The position numbers and the translations under genes were made by a program. A DNA stretch of 64,000 nucleotides from Pseudomonadota bacterium (GTDB taxonomy: Bacteria > Pseudomonadota > Alphaproteobacteria > Acetobacterales > Acetobacteraceae): contig JAKADX010000004.1 in NCBI GenBank assembly GCA_021818505.1, forward strand, positions 62,001 through 126,000, written 5' to 3'. The notes below the pieces were generated by a model. It was given only the letters and a program-made list of their open reading frames with translations, did no database searches and was not told the DNA's origin. Of this stretch, positions 50,939 to 60,199 are shown one piece after another. How positions within the stretch are numbered: position 1 is the stretch's first letter; each line of letters starts with the position of its first letter.

Positions 50939-51712
50939 ATGGCGTACGCGACGAATCCGCAGGACGTGCCTGTCGCGGATCAGCGTGGGCTGGTTGGGCA
51001 TCTGGTGACGACGCTGGGTCAGGCGATCGTCGGCGGCGCGATTGCGCCGGGGCAGACGCTGCCGGAGGCTGAACTCGGCCAGCAGTTCGGCGTCAGCCGC
51101 ACCGTGGTGCGGGAGGCCGCGCGCATTCTCTCCAGCAAGGGTTTGCTGGAGGCACGCGCGCGCACCGGCACGCGGGTTCGCGCACCGGAGGCCTGGCACC
51201 TGCTCGATCCCGCGGTGCTGGCCTGGCAGAGCCGCTCTGCACCGAGGGACCGCTTCGTGCGCGAACTTTTCGAGTTGCGGCGCATGATCGAGCCGGAAGC
51301 CGCCGCGTTCGCCGCCACGCGGGCGAGCGCTGCCGGGTTGGCGGCACTGGCCGCCACCTATGACGACATGTTGCGGGCGGGGGAGCATCAACCGGCGTTC
51401 TTCGACGCCGACCGGCGCTTTCACCGCGCCATCCTGCGCTCGGTCGGCAACTCGTTGGTGCAGGCGCTCGCCGGAGCGGTCGAGCAGGCGCTCGAACTGA
51501 GCCTGCGCCTGTCGCTGCCGTCGCCACGCGGCCAGCAGCGGTCCATGCCGCTCCATGCCGCCGTGTTGAAGGCGATCCGCAGTCGCGACGCGGAGGGTGC
51601 GCGCGCCGCGATGCGCGATCTGATCGACGATGCCGAGCAGGATGTGCGCCAGGCCCTCGGCGCGCGCAGGGACGCGGCGCCGGCGGCGGACGCAAGCGGA
51701 GACGAGAGATGA
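50939..51712 (+). CDS. GntR-family (FadR/FCD) transcriptional regulator
   Basis: LPEAELGQQFGVSRTVVREAARILSSKGLLEARARTGTRV; FCD-like C-terminus. Alternative starts 50915/50873. Confidence 0.92.
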   Translation: MAYATNPQDVPVADQRGLVGHLVTTLGQAIVGGAIAPGQTLPEAELGQQFGVSRTVVREAARILSSKGLLEARARTGTRVRAPEAWHLLDPAVLAWQSRSAPRDRFVRELFELRRMIEPEAAAFAATRASAAGLAALAATYDDMLRAGEHQPAFFDADRRFHRAILRSVGNSLVQALAGAVEQALELSLRLSLPSPRGQQRSMPLHAAVLKAIRSRDAEGARAAMRDLIDDAEQDVRQALGARRDAAPAADASGDER

Positions 51713-53064
51713 GCGAATACGCCAACGTGATCCCCTCGCTGTTTCTCGACTTCATGCAGATGCAGACCTTCGCGCAGGCGCCGACAGTGTTCGTCGCGGG
51801 CGACGGTACGAGCCTGCATGCAGCCGACGGGCGCAGCTTCATGGATGGGCTGTCGGGCGTGTTTACCGCCAGCCTCGGTCAGGGCAACCGGGCCGTCATC
51901 GACGCGATCACGCGGCAACTCGAACGGCTGGCCTTCGCTCCGCCACTCCACGGTACCAACCCGGCGGCGCTGGAACTGACGGCCGCGTTGCTTCGCGTGG
52001 CGCCCGCGGGCGTTGCCGCAGTCAAGCTGTTGAGCGGCGGGTCGGAGGCGACCGAGGCGGCGATGAAGCTGGCGCGGCAATATCAGGTGCAGGCCGGTCA
52101 GCCGCGCCGCTACAAGATCATCGGGCGCTACGGCGGCTATCACGGAGCCACGATGGGCGCGCTCTCGGCCGGCGGCGGGCGGGAGCGCAAATCGATCTAC
52201 GAGCCGTTGGGTGTGGGTTTCCTGCACGTCCATCCGCCGCTCTGCTATCGCTGCCCCTTCGACCAGAGCTATCCCGGTTGCGGGCGCACCTGCGTCGAAC
52301 TGATCGGCCGCACCATCGAGGCCGAGGATCCCGACACCGTCGCGGCGGTGATCGTCGAACCGATCTCGATCTCCTCGGCCGGCTTCGTCGTTCCGCCGCC
52401 CGACTATCTGCCGCGCCTGCGCGCGATCTGCGACCGGCTCGGCGTGGTGCTGATCTTCGACGAGATCATCACCGGCTTCGGGCGATTGGGCACGATGTTC
52501 GCATCCGAGTACTACGGTGCCGCACCCGACATCACCTGCGTCGGCAAGGGCATGAGCGGCGGCTACGCGCCGCTTGCCGCCATCCTGATCCGTGACCGCA
52601 TCGCCCGCGCGTTCTACGGCGAGGACGCCGACAACGTGCAGTTCCATCATGGCCACACCTATGGCGGGAATCCGGTTGCCGCGGCGGCCGGCGTGGCCGT
52701 GCTGGGGGAACTGCTGTCCCGCGATCTGGTTGGCAACGCGCGGCGACGCGGCGCGCAACTGCGCGCGCGGCTGGAGGAGATGGCGGTACGTCATAGCATG
52801 ATCGGCGACGTGCGCGGCGCGGGTTTGTTGCAAGGCGTGGAATTCGTGCGCGACCGCGCGACCAGGCAGCGGTTTCCCGCAGCGATCCGTCCGGGCAAGG
52901 TCGTCGAACGGGCGGCGCGCGAACGCGGCCTGCTGCTGCGCTGCGGCAACGACTTCGCCGCTTTCGCGCCGCCTCTGGTCGTGACGGAGGATGAGATCGA
53001 CCGCATGGTCACCCTGCTCGACGAAAGCATCGCCGCCGCCGCGCGCGAACTGGCTGCGGACTGA
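51709..53064 (+). CDS. Class-III PLP-dependent aminotransferase (omega-transaminase type)
   Basis: FIFDEIITGFGRLG-like VVLIFDEIITGFGRLGTMFA; CVGKGMSGGYAPLAA; overlaps the GntR stop. Confidence 0.94.
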   Translation: MSEYANVIPSLFLDFMQMQTFAQAPTVFVAGDGTSLHAADGRSFMDGLSGVFTASLGQGNRAVIDAITRQLERLAFAPPLHGTNPAALELTAALLRVAPAGVAAVKLLSGGSEATEAAMKLARQYQVQAGQPRRYKIIGRYGGYHGATMGALSAGGGRERKSIYEPLGVGFLHVHPPLCYRCPFDQSYPGCGRTCVELIGRTIEAEDPDTVAAVIVEPISISSAGFVVPPPDYLPRLRAICDRLGVVLIFDEIITGFGRLGTMFASEYYGAAPDITCVGKGMSGGYAPLAAILIRDRIARAFYGEDADNVQFHHGHTYGGNPVAAAAGVAVLGELLSRDLVGNARRRGAQLRARLEEMAVRHSMIGDVRGAGLLQGVEFVRDRATRQRFPAAIRPGKVVERAARERGLLLRCGNDFAAFAPPLVVTEDEIDRMVTLLDESIAAAARELAAD

Positions 53065-53078
53065 CGGGAGGACACGGC

Positions 53079-55112
53079 GTGTACCGGGTAGGCATCGATA
53101 GCGGCGGCACCTTCACCGATCTGGTCGGCATTGACGCCGACGGCGCGCTGGTGGTGGCCAAGCACGCCTCCACGCCGCAGGCGCCGAAGGATGCGTTCCT
53201 GGGCGTGATCGACAAGAGCCGCATCGCCGACGAAGCGATCGAGCGCATCGCGCACGGCACCACCGTCGCGACCAACGCCATCATCCAGCGGCAGGGTGCG
53301 CGCGTCGCCTTCGTGACCACGAGCGGGTTCGAGGACGTCCCCTTCATCCAGCGCATCAACCGCCGGCGCGAATACGACCTGCACTGGCGCAAGCCGCAGC
53401 CGCTGACCCGCCGGCGCTGGAGCGTGGGCGCGCGCGAACGGGTCAATGCGAACGGGGAGATCACGGTGCCGCTCGACGCGGAGGCGATCGCCGATGTCGT
53501 TGCCGCGCTGCGCGCCCTGCCGGCCGACGAACCGCCGGAGGCGATCGCCGTCTGCCTGCTGTTCGCATTTCTCAATCCCCGTCACGAACTGATGCTCGGC
53601 GAGCAGCTGGCGCAGGCGTTCCCCGACCTGCCGATCTCACTGTCGCATCAGGTGGCGCCGATCTGGCGCGAATACGAACGCTCCAGCACCGTGCTCGCGG
53701 ATGCCTTCGTCAAGCCGCTGGTGGCAGGCTATTGCGAAAGCCTCAGCCGTGCATTGGCGGCGCGCAGCGCGCAAGTGCACTGCTCAATCCTGAAATCCGA
53801 TGGCGGCACCACGCTGCTCGCCAACGCGGCGCGCCGGCCGGTGGACATCCTGTTGTCCGGCCTCGCCGGCGGGTTGGTGGGTGGACGCTACTGGGCACGT
53901 CGCGCCGGCATCGCGGACGGTATCACGCTCGACATGGGCGGCACCAGCGCCGATGTCGGGCTGGTGATCGGTGGCCAGCAGAGATTCACCACTGAGTTCG
54001 AGATCGAATGGGGCCTGCCCGTGGCCGTGCCGATCGTGGAGGTGCGCACGCTCGGCGCTGGCGGCGGTTCGATCGCGTGGGTGGACAAGGGCGGAATGCT
54101 GAATGTCGGGCCGCAAAGCGCGGGAGCGTCGCCCGGCCCCGCTGCTTATGCGGCCGGCGGCACGGACGCAACAGTGACCGACGCCAATCTCGTGCTGGGC
54201 CGACTCGATCCCGACTACTTCCTCGGGGGCGAGATGGCGCTCGACGCGGCGCTGGCGTGGCAGGCGGTGGCGCGCGTCGCGCAGCGTGTCGGGCAGACGC
54301 CGGAACAGACGGCCGCCGCGATCGTCGATATCGCCGATGAGAACATGACCAACGCGATCCGTCTCGCCACCATCGAGCGCGGCATCGACCCGCGTGGCTT
54401 CGCGCTGGTCGCCTTCGGCGGTGCCGGTCCGCTGCACGCCGTCGCGATCGCGCGCAAGCTCGGCATCGAGCGCGTCGTGGTGCCGCCGCATCCGGGGCTG
54501 GTCTCCGCACTCGGTGCCGCGATCTCCGAACTGCGCGTGGAGAAAGTGCGCACCGTCGCCATGCTGAGCGATCTGGCGAGCGACGCGGCGCTGATCGCGC
54601 AGTTCGCAGAGATGGAGGCGGATGCGCGGGGGGAGCTCGCCGCCGAGGGTTTGCGCGGTCACGCCTTTGCGACCTGGAAGCTGAGCCTGCGCTACTTCCA
54701 GCAGAACTATGAGCAGGACGTGACGTTCACGCGTGCCGGTGGACTTGCGGAGTGCCTCGCGCAGTTCCATCGCCGGCACGCGGAATTCTACGGCTACAGC
54801 TTTCCTGACCAGCCGGTGGAACTCGTACATCTGCGACTCTCGGTCTATGAGGCTGATCGCGGCGATGCCGAGGGGCCGCGTCTGCGCGCCCTTCCGGCCG
54901 ACGCGCCGGCGGGGGTGCGCGAGCGAGCTGGTCGGGACATGGGCGGGCGGGCAGTGACCTTCGCAGTGCATCGTCGCGCGGCACTGCCGCCGGGCCACAC
55001 GCTTGCGGGGCCGGCGATCATCGAGGAGGTCGATTCGACGACTTTCATTCCCGCCGGCGCACGGCTGCAGGTTCACGAATCGGGCAACCTCATCATCACC
55101 GAGGCAGCATGA
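53079..55112 (+). CDS. Hydantoinase/oxoprolinase family subunit A (HyuA)
   Basis: YRVGIDSGGTFTDLVGID; HGTTVATNAIIQRQGARVAFVTTSGFEDV; GTG start with GGGAGGA SD. Confidence 0.95.
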   Translation: MYRVGIDSGGTFTDLVGIDADGALVVAKHASTPQAPKDAFLGVIDKSRIADEAIERIAHGTTVATNAIIQRQGARVAFVTTSGFEDVPFIQRINRRREYDLHWRKPQPLTRRRWSVGARERVNANGEITVPLDAEAIADVVAALRALPADEPPEAIAVCLLFAFLNPRHELMLGEQLAQAFPDLPISLSHQVAPIWREYERSSTVLADAFVKPLVAGYCESLSRALAARSAQVHCSILKSDGGTTLLANAARRPVDILLSGLAGGLVGGRYWARRAGIADGITLDMGGTSADVGLVIGGQQRFTTEFEIEWGLPVAVPIVEVRTLGAGGGSIAWVDKGGMLNVGPQSAGASPGPAAYAAGGTDATVTDANLVLGRLDPDYFLGGEMALDAALAWQAVARVAQRVGQTPEQTAAAIVDIADENMTNAIRLATIERGIDPRGFALVAFGGAGPLHAVAIARKLGIERVVVPPHPGLVSALGAAISELRVEKVRTVAMLSDLASDAALIAQFAEMEADARGELAAEGLRGHAFATWKLSLRYFQQNYEQDVTFTRAGGLAECLAQFHRRHAEFYGYSFPDQPVELVHLRLSVYEADRGDAEGPRLRALPADAPAGVRERAGRDMGGRAVTFAVHRRAALPPGHTLAGPAIIEEVDSTTFIPAGARLQVHESGNLIITEAA

Positions 55113-56908
55113 GCGCGAATGCCACGATGGACGCCACCGGGCCGGGCCTGGACAGCGTCGGGCTGACGGTCCTCAACAACTTCCTGGTCAACACCTGCCG
55201 GGAGATGGGGCTGGCGATGATGAAGACGGCCTATTCGTCGATCTTCAACGAGGGGCTTGACTTCTCCTGCATCATCCTCGATCGCGATGGGGAGATGGTG
55301 TCGTACGCCGAATTCTGTCCCGCGCAGATCGGCGCCATCCTCTACACGGTGAAATGGACGATCGAGGAACTCGGCCTCGACAACTTTCGTCCCGGCGACG
55401 TCGTGATGCATAACGACCCGTATCGCGGCGGCTGCCACATGCCGGAACACACCGTCATCAAGCCTGTGTTCCATGACGGTGAACTGTATGGCTTCGTCGC
55501 CAACATCGCGCATGTCACCGAAATCGGCGGCAAGGCGGTGGGCGGGTTTGCCGCAGATGCCAAGGAAGTGTACCAGGAAGGTCTGCGCCTGCCGCCGATA
55601 AAGATTATCGACCAGGGCAGACACGTCGATGATCTGTGGAAAGTCATCCTGAGCAATCACCGCACGCCAGTCACGTCATGGGGCGATTTCCACGCCATGA
55701 TCGGGTCGCTCAGCGTGGCCGAACGGCGATTGCACGAGGCGCTGGCGAAGCACGGCGTGGCCGGCCTGCTCGCCGCTGGCAAGTCACTGATGGCCTATTC
55801 CGAGCAGCGGATGCGCGCTGAGGTGCGCGAACTGCCGAAGGGCGAATACGGCTTCGAGGACTGGATCGAGAACGATGGCGTCGATCCCACCGCACGCTAT
55901 CGCATCCACTGCCTGGTCAGCGTGCGTGACGATGACATCATTTTCGACTACACCGGGTCGAGCAAACAGGCGAAGGGGCCGTGCAACTGCACCTATGGGG
56001 TCACGGCGTCGGCGACCTACAATGCGATGCTGAATCTGACCGACCAGACGATCCCGCGCAATTCCGGCTGCTACCGCCCGATCCGCATCATTGCGCCGCC
56101 GGGCAGCGTGGTGAATGTCGCGCATCCTGGGCCGAGCGTCGGCGGCAATTCGGAGGTTCACGAGCGCATCGTCGATGTCCTGTTCGGCGCGCTGTCGGCG
56201 GCGGTGCCGCAGCGCGTGGCGGCGGCGGCGGGTGCGAGTTCGTGTAACTTCCTGTTCGGCGGCCGTCATCCGCAGACCGCCCAGTATTACGCCAATTACC
56301 ACATCGAAGGATCGGGCTGGGGTGCCACGATCGGCGGCGACGGCAATCACACGCAATGCCCGATCAACGGCAACTGCCGCAACACGCCGGTCGAGGTGTT
56401 CGAGACCCGCTATCCCTGGACGGTGGAGCAATATAGCCTCGCACCGATCTCCGGCGGCCACGGACGCACGCGCGGTGGCCATGGCTGCATCCGCGTGCTG
56501 CGCGTCGATGCGCCGGAGATCACTGTTTCCAGCTTCATGGACCGTCACTCGACGCGTGCCTGGGGCCTGTTCGGTGGCGAGGACGGAGGCAGCGGCGCGC
56601 TGCGTGTCATGCGCGCGGGCGAACAGACGTGGCGGACGTTCAGCGAGGCGTTCGGCACCGTCTCGCCCAACAAGTTCGCCGACGTGCAACTCCACCGCGG
56701 CGACCGCGTGATGATCGTCAGTCCCGGCGGCGGCGGCTACGGCTCGCCGCTGGAACGCGACCCGGCGTTGGTGCTGGAGGACCTCCGCGAGGGTCTGTAC
56801 GATGTCGACATCGCCCGCACGGTGTACGGTGTGGTCCTGCGCGAAGTGGGTGGCACCCTCGCCGTCGATGCGCAGCGGACGCGGCAGGAGCGGGGAGCCA
56901 CCACGTGA
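55109..56908 (+). CDS. Hydantoinase/oxoprolinase family subunit B (HyuB)
   Basis: PGDVVMHNDPYRGGCHMPEHTVIKPVF; overlaps HyuA (ATGA). Confidence 0.95.
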   Translation: MSANATMDATGPGLDSVGLTVLNNFLVNTCREMGLAMMKTAYSSIFNEGLDFSCIILDRDGEMVSYAEFCPAQIGAILYTVKWTIEELGLDNFRPGDVVMHNDPYRGGCHMPEHTVIKPVFHDGELYGFVANIAHVTEIGGKAVGGFAADAKEVYQEGLRLPPIKIIDQGRHVDDLWKVILSNHRTPVTSWGDFHAMIGSLSVAERRLHEALAKHGVAGLLAAGKSLMAYSEQRMRAEVRELPKGEYGFEDWIENDGVDPTARYRIHCLVSVRDDDIIFDYTGSSKQAKGPCNCTYGVTASATYNAMLNLTDQTIPRNSGCYRPIRIIAPPGSVVNVAHPGPSVGGNSEVHERIVDVLFGALSAAVPQRVAAAAGASSCNFLFGGRHPQTAQYYANYHIEGSGWGATIGGDGNHTQCPINGNCRNTPVEVFETRYPWTVEQYSLAPISGGHGRTRGGHGCIRVLRVDAPEITVSSFMDRHSTRAWGLFGGEDGGSGALRVMRAGEQTWRTFSEAFGTVSPNKFADVQLHRGDRVMIVSPGGGGYGSPLERDPALVLEDLREGLYDVDIARTVYGVVLREVGGTLAVDAQRTRQERGATT

Positions 56909-57108
56909 TGACGGACGGTGAATGGGTGGAGTTGCCACGCCAGCTCTACGTGACGACCGTCTGCCACTGCGATTTGTGCGGCAAGATGGTGGCGCGTCGC
57001 TTCCTGCGGCAGGTCCATGACGGTCAGCCGAAGCGCTTCTGCGACGCAGACTGCGCCCGGCTGTGGCAGGAATACTGGCGCCCGCGCTACGGAAACCGGC
57101 CGGACTGA
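56908..57108 (+). CDS. Small Cys-motif (putative zinc-binding) protein, 66 aa
   Basis: CHCDLCGKMVARRFLRQVHDGQPKRFCDADC; ATG overlaps the HyuB TGA (TGATG). Confidence 0.75.
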   Translation: MTDGEWVELPRQLYVTTVCHCDLCGKMVARRFLRQVHDGQPKRFCDADCARLWQEYWRPRYGNRPD

Positions 57109-57120
57109 GCCGCCGCGCGC

Positions 57121-57194
57121 TGGAGGTCCGGGCCGGAATCGAACCGGCATACGCGGATTTGCAGTCCGCTGCATCACCACTCTGCCACCGGACC
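57121..57194 (-). tRNA. tRNA-Cys (anticodon GCA), CCA encoded
   Basis: Reverse complement GGTCCGGTGGCAGAGTGGTGATGCAGCGGACTGCAAATCCGCGTATGCCGGTTCGATTCCGGCCCGGACCTCCA; U73 discriminator. Confidence 0.97.
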
Positions 57195-57337
57195 GGGGTG
57201 GGCCGCGCGCGGTATATCGGGGTCCCGCCGGGGGCAGGTCAAGCCCGACTTGTTGCGAGGGGCCGTCGCGCGCGGTAAGGACCGCCGCCTATACCCGCAC
57301 TGCGCAACGCGCCCGCCCTTCGCGCCCCGAGGTTGCC

Positions 57338-58003
57338 ATGGACCGCCATGAGATCGACTACGCCGACGCCCGTGACAGGATGGTGGACTCCCAGGTGCGG
57401 CCGAACAAGGTCACGGACAGCCGGGTGCTGGATGCGATGCGCCGACTGCCGCGGGAGCGGTTCGTGCCGCCGCAGGCCGCCGTCCTGGCCTATTCGGACG
57501 AGGATGTGCCGCTCGGCAACGGGCGCGTGCTGGTCGAGCCGATGGTGATCGCCCGCCTGGTTCAGCTCGCTGCGGTGCGACCGGGGGAGCGGGCGCTGGT
57601 GGTCGGCTGCGGCAGCGGCTACGGCGCGGCGTTGCTGGCGGCCTGCGGCGCCGAGGTGACGGCGCTGGAGGAGGATCGGGCGCTGCTGGCGCTCGCCCGC
57701 ACCGCCCTGGCCGGGATCGGCGGCATTTCGCTGGTCGAGGGGCCGCTGCGCGACGGCTGGCCGGAGGGTGCGCCATATGACCTGCTGTTCATCGAGGGCG
57801 CCGCTGAAGAGGTGCCGCCCGCGCTTGTGGCCCAGATACGCACCCCCGGCGGGCGGCTGGTCGGCGTGATGGCGGCGTCCGACCGGATCGGCCATGCCGG
57901 CATCGGCGAGCCGAGCGGCGGCGGCCTGAGCATCCAGCCGGTCTTCGACTGCGCCACCCCGCCGCTGCCGGCCCTGCGGCGCCAGCCGGGTTTCGTGTTC
58001 TGA
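57338..58003 (+). CDS. Protein-L-isoaspartate O-methyltransferase family protein
   Basis: ARDRMVDSQVRPNKVTDSRVLDAMRRLPRERFVP; GERALVVGCGSGYGAALLAA. Confidence 0.92.
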   Translation: MDRHEIDYADARDRMVDSQVRPNKVTDSRVLDAMRRLPRERFVPPQAAVLAYSDEDVPLGNGRVLVEPMVIARLVQLAAVRPGERALVVGCGSGYGAALLAACGAEVTALEEDRALLALARTALAGIGGISLVEGPLRDGWPEGAPYDLLFIEGAAEEVPPALVAQIRTPGGRLVGVMAASDRIGHAGIGEPSGGGLSIQPVFDCATPPLPALRRQPGFVF

Positions 58004-58080
58004 CGGCGGAACCGGTTAATCATGGCGCCCGCCGCCGGCCTGTGGCAGATGTGGCCCTGCGCGATGCCTTGCAGGGACGC

Positions 58081-59562
58081 ATGATCATGGTGGCACGTTC
58101 GGCACTGGCGCTGGCACTGGCCTGTCTGCTGGGAGCGACGGCTGTCCAGGCGCAGACCATGCCGCAGCAGGGGCAGACCAAGCCGAAGCGGTCACAGACC
58201 AGGCCGCAGCCGGCGGCGATGGCGGGGGTGGCCACGCCGCGCACCCTGCAGGAGGCGCTGGCGCTGGCGTATGCCACCAACCCGACGTTGCAGACGTCGC
58301 GCGCGCAGTTGCGCGCGACCGATGAGAATGTGCCGACGGCGCTTGCCGGCTGGCGGCCCCAGGTCATGATCACGGCGTCGGCCGGGCATGGTTTCGGCTA
58401 CAATGAGCAGCGCGGCGGCGGCCTGCCCGCTTCCTATACGACGCTCAACCGCACGCTGACCTCCGAACAGGCGCAGGTGACGCAGCCTATCTACACCGGG
58501 GGCAAGGTCCCGGCGACCCTGCATCGTGCGAAGAACCAGGTGTATTCGACGCGCGCCCAGCTGCTGGCCACCGAGGAGCAGGTGTTCTTCAACACTGTGC
58601 AGGCCTACGTCAATGTCGTGCTGGACGAGCAGATCGTGCAGATCGACATCGGCAACGAGCAGATCCTGAGCAAGGAGCTGCAGTCCACCAACGACCGCTT
58701 CCGCGTCGGCGAACTGACCCGCACCGACGTAGCGCAGGCCGAGGCGCAGTTGGCCAGCGCCACCGCGCAGCGCGAGACTGCGGAGGGTAATCTGCAGGCG
58801 GCGCGCGCCACCTATGAGCAGTATGTCGGTGTGCCACCGGACAATCTGAGCGCGCCGCAGCCGCTGAAGTTGCCGGTGGCGACGCTGGAGCAGGCGAAGG
58901 CCTTGGCCGACCACAATAATCCCAACGTGGTCGCGGCCCTGTTCAATGACGCGGCGGCCAAGGATGCGTTCGACGTCGCGTATTCGGCGCTGATGCCGAC
59001 GATCAACGTCCAGGCGTCCGCGTTCCGCAACTACAACACATTCTTCCCCGGTCTGATTGAGAATGGCGGCCAGATTGTCGGCAACCTGACCGTCCCGCTC
59101 TATCAGGGCGGCAGCGAATACGCGGCGATCCGTCAGGCGCGCCAGCAGGAAATCCAGGCGCGCAAGCAGCTGGAGGATCAGCGGCGCACGGCGGTGCAGC
59201 AGGCTGCCGCGGCCTGGGAACAGCTCATCGCTGCCCGCGCCTCGATCGTCAGCGGACGCGCGGCGGTGCGCGCCAACGAAATCTCCGTGGAAGGCCTGCA
59301 GCGCGAGGCGCTGGTCGGCAGCCGAACGACGCTCGACGTTCTGATCGGCATCCAGCAGTTGCTGACCGCCCAGACGGCGCTGGTGCAGTCGCTGGCGCAA
59401 CTCGTGATCGCATCGTATCAGGTCGCCGAGGGCGTCGGCCGGCTGACGGCGCGCGATCTGAGCCTCAACGTACCGCTCTATGACGACGCTTCCTACTACA
59501 ACGCGGTGAAGAACCTGTGGATCGGCACCGGCGACTACGCGACCGACGATCCGGGCCGCTGA
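58081..59562 (+). CDS. tolC: TolC-family outer membrane channel protein
   Basis: TLQEALALAYATNPTLQTSRAQLRATDENV; QAQVTQPIYTGGKV. Confidence 0.94.
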   Translation: MIMVARSALALALACLLGATAVQAQTMPQQGQTKPKRSQTRPQPAAMAGVATPRTLQEALALAYATNPTLQTSRAQLRATDENVPTALAGWRPQVMITASAGHGFGYNEQRGGGLPASYTTLNRTLTSEQAQVTQPIYTGGKVPATLHRAKNQVYSTRAQLLATEEQVFFNTVQAYVNVVLDEQIVQIDIGNEQILSKELQSTNDRFRVGELTRTDVAQAEAQLASATAQRETAEGNLQAARATYEQYVGVPPDNLSAPQPLKLPVATLEQAKALADHNNPNVVAALFNDAAAKDAFDVAYSALMPTINVQASAFRNYNTFFPGLIENGGQIVGNLTVPLYQGGSEYAAIRQARQQEIQARKQLEDQRRTAVQQAAAAWEQLIAARASIVSGRAAVRANEISVEGLQREALVGSRTTLDVLIGIQQLLTAQTALVQSLAQLVIASYQVAEGVGRLTARDLSLNVPLYDDASYYNAVKNLWIGTGDYATDDPGR

Positions 59563-59574
59563 ACGGAAACCGCC

Positions 59575-60150
59575 ATGAGTCTCCCCCCGACGAACCCCGC
59601 CGTTCCGCACGCCCCGCCGCAAGGTGGGGGAGGTGATCCCTCGATGGAGGACATCCTCGCCTCCATCCGGCGCATCCTGAGCGAGGATGAGGCCGAACAG
59701 GCGCCGCCGGCTGCCGGGGGTGACGTGGTGCCGCTCGATCCGTCCATGCTGGTCGAGGAGGCGTCGCCGGTCCATGCGGAGCCGCCGCCCGCGTCATCCC
59801 GGCCGGAACCGGCCAGATCCCAGTCCGAGGAGCCACCGACCATGATCGCGCCCGTCCAGGCGGCAGCGCCGGCTGCTCCGCCGCCGCCCGCCGCGCGGTC
59901 GCAATCCGGCGGATTGCTGGCGCCCGAGGCCGCCGAAGCGGCGTCGTCCTCTGTCGGCTCGCTGCTCCGCACGCTGGCTTCCGAACGCCAGCAGGTCGCG
60001 GTGCGCGCCGGCGGCCCGACCATCGAGGATCTGGTGCGCGAGGAGATCCGCCCGTTGCTGAAGGCGTGGCTGGACGCCAACCTGCCGGCGCTGGTCGAGC
60101 GGCTGGTGCGCGCGGAGATCGAGCGCGTCGTGGGCCGCGCCCTCTCCTGA
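59575..60150 (+). CDS. DUF2497/PopZ-like pole-organizing protein
   Basis: SMEDILASIRRILSEDE; Pro/Ala-rich centre; PTIEDLVREEIRPLLKAWLDANLPALVERLVRAEIERV; located upstream of valS. Confidence 0.88.
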   Translation: MSLPPTNPAVPHAPPQGGGGDPSMEDILASIRRILSEDEAEQAPPAAGGDVVPLDPSMLVEEASPVHAEPPPASSRPEPARSQSEEPPTMIAPVQAAAPAAPPPPAARSQSGGLLAPEAAEAASSSVGSLLRTLASERQQVAVRAGGPTIEDLVREEIRPLLKAWLDANLPALVERLVRAEIERVVGRALS

Positions 60151-60199
60151 CTCGCCCGCTGCCACCCGGCGGCGCCGCGATTCTTCAAAGTCGGTTGAC

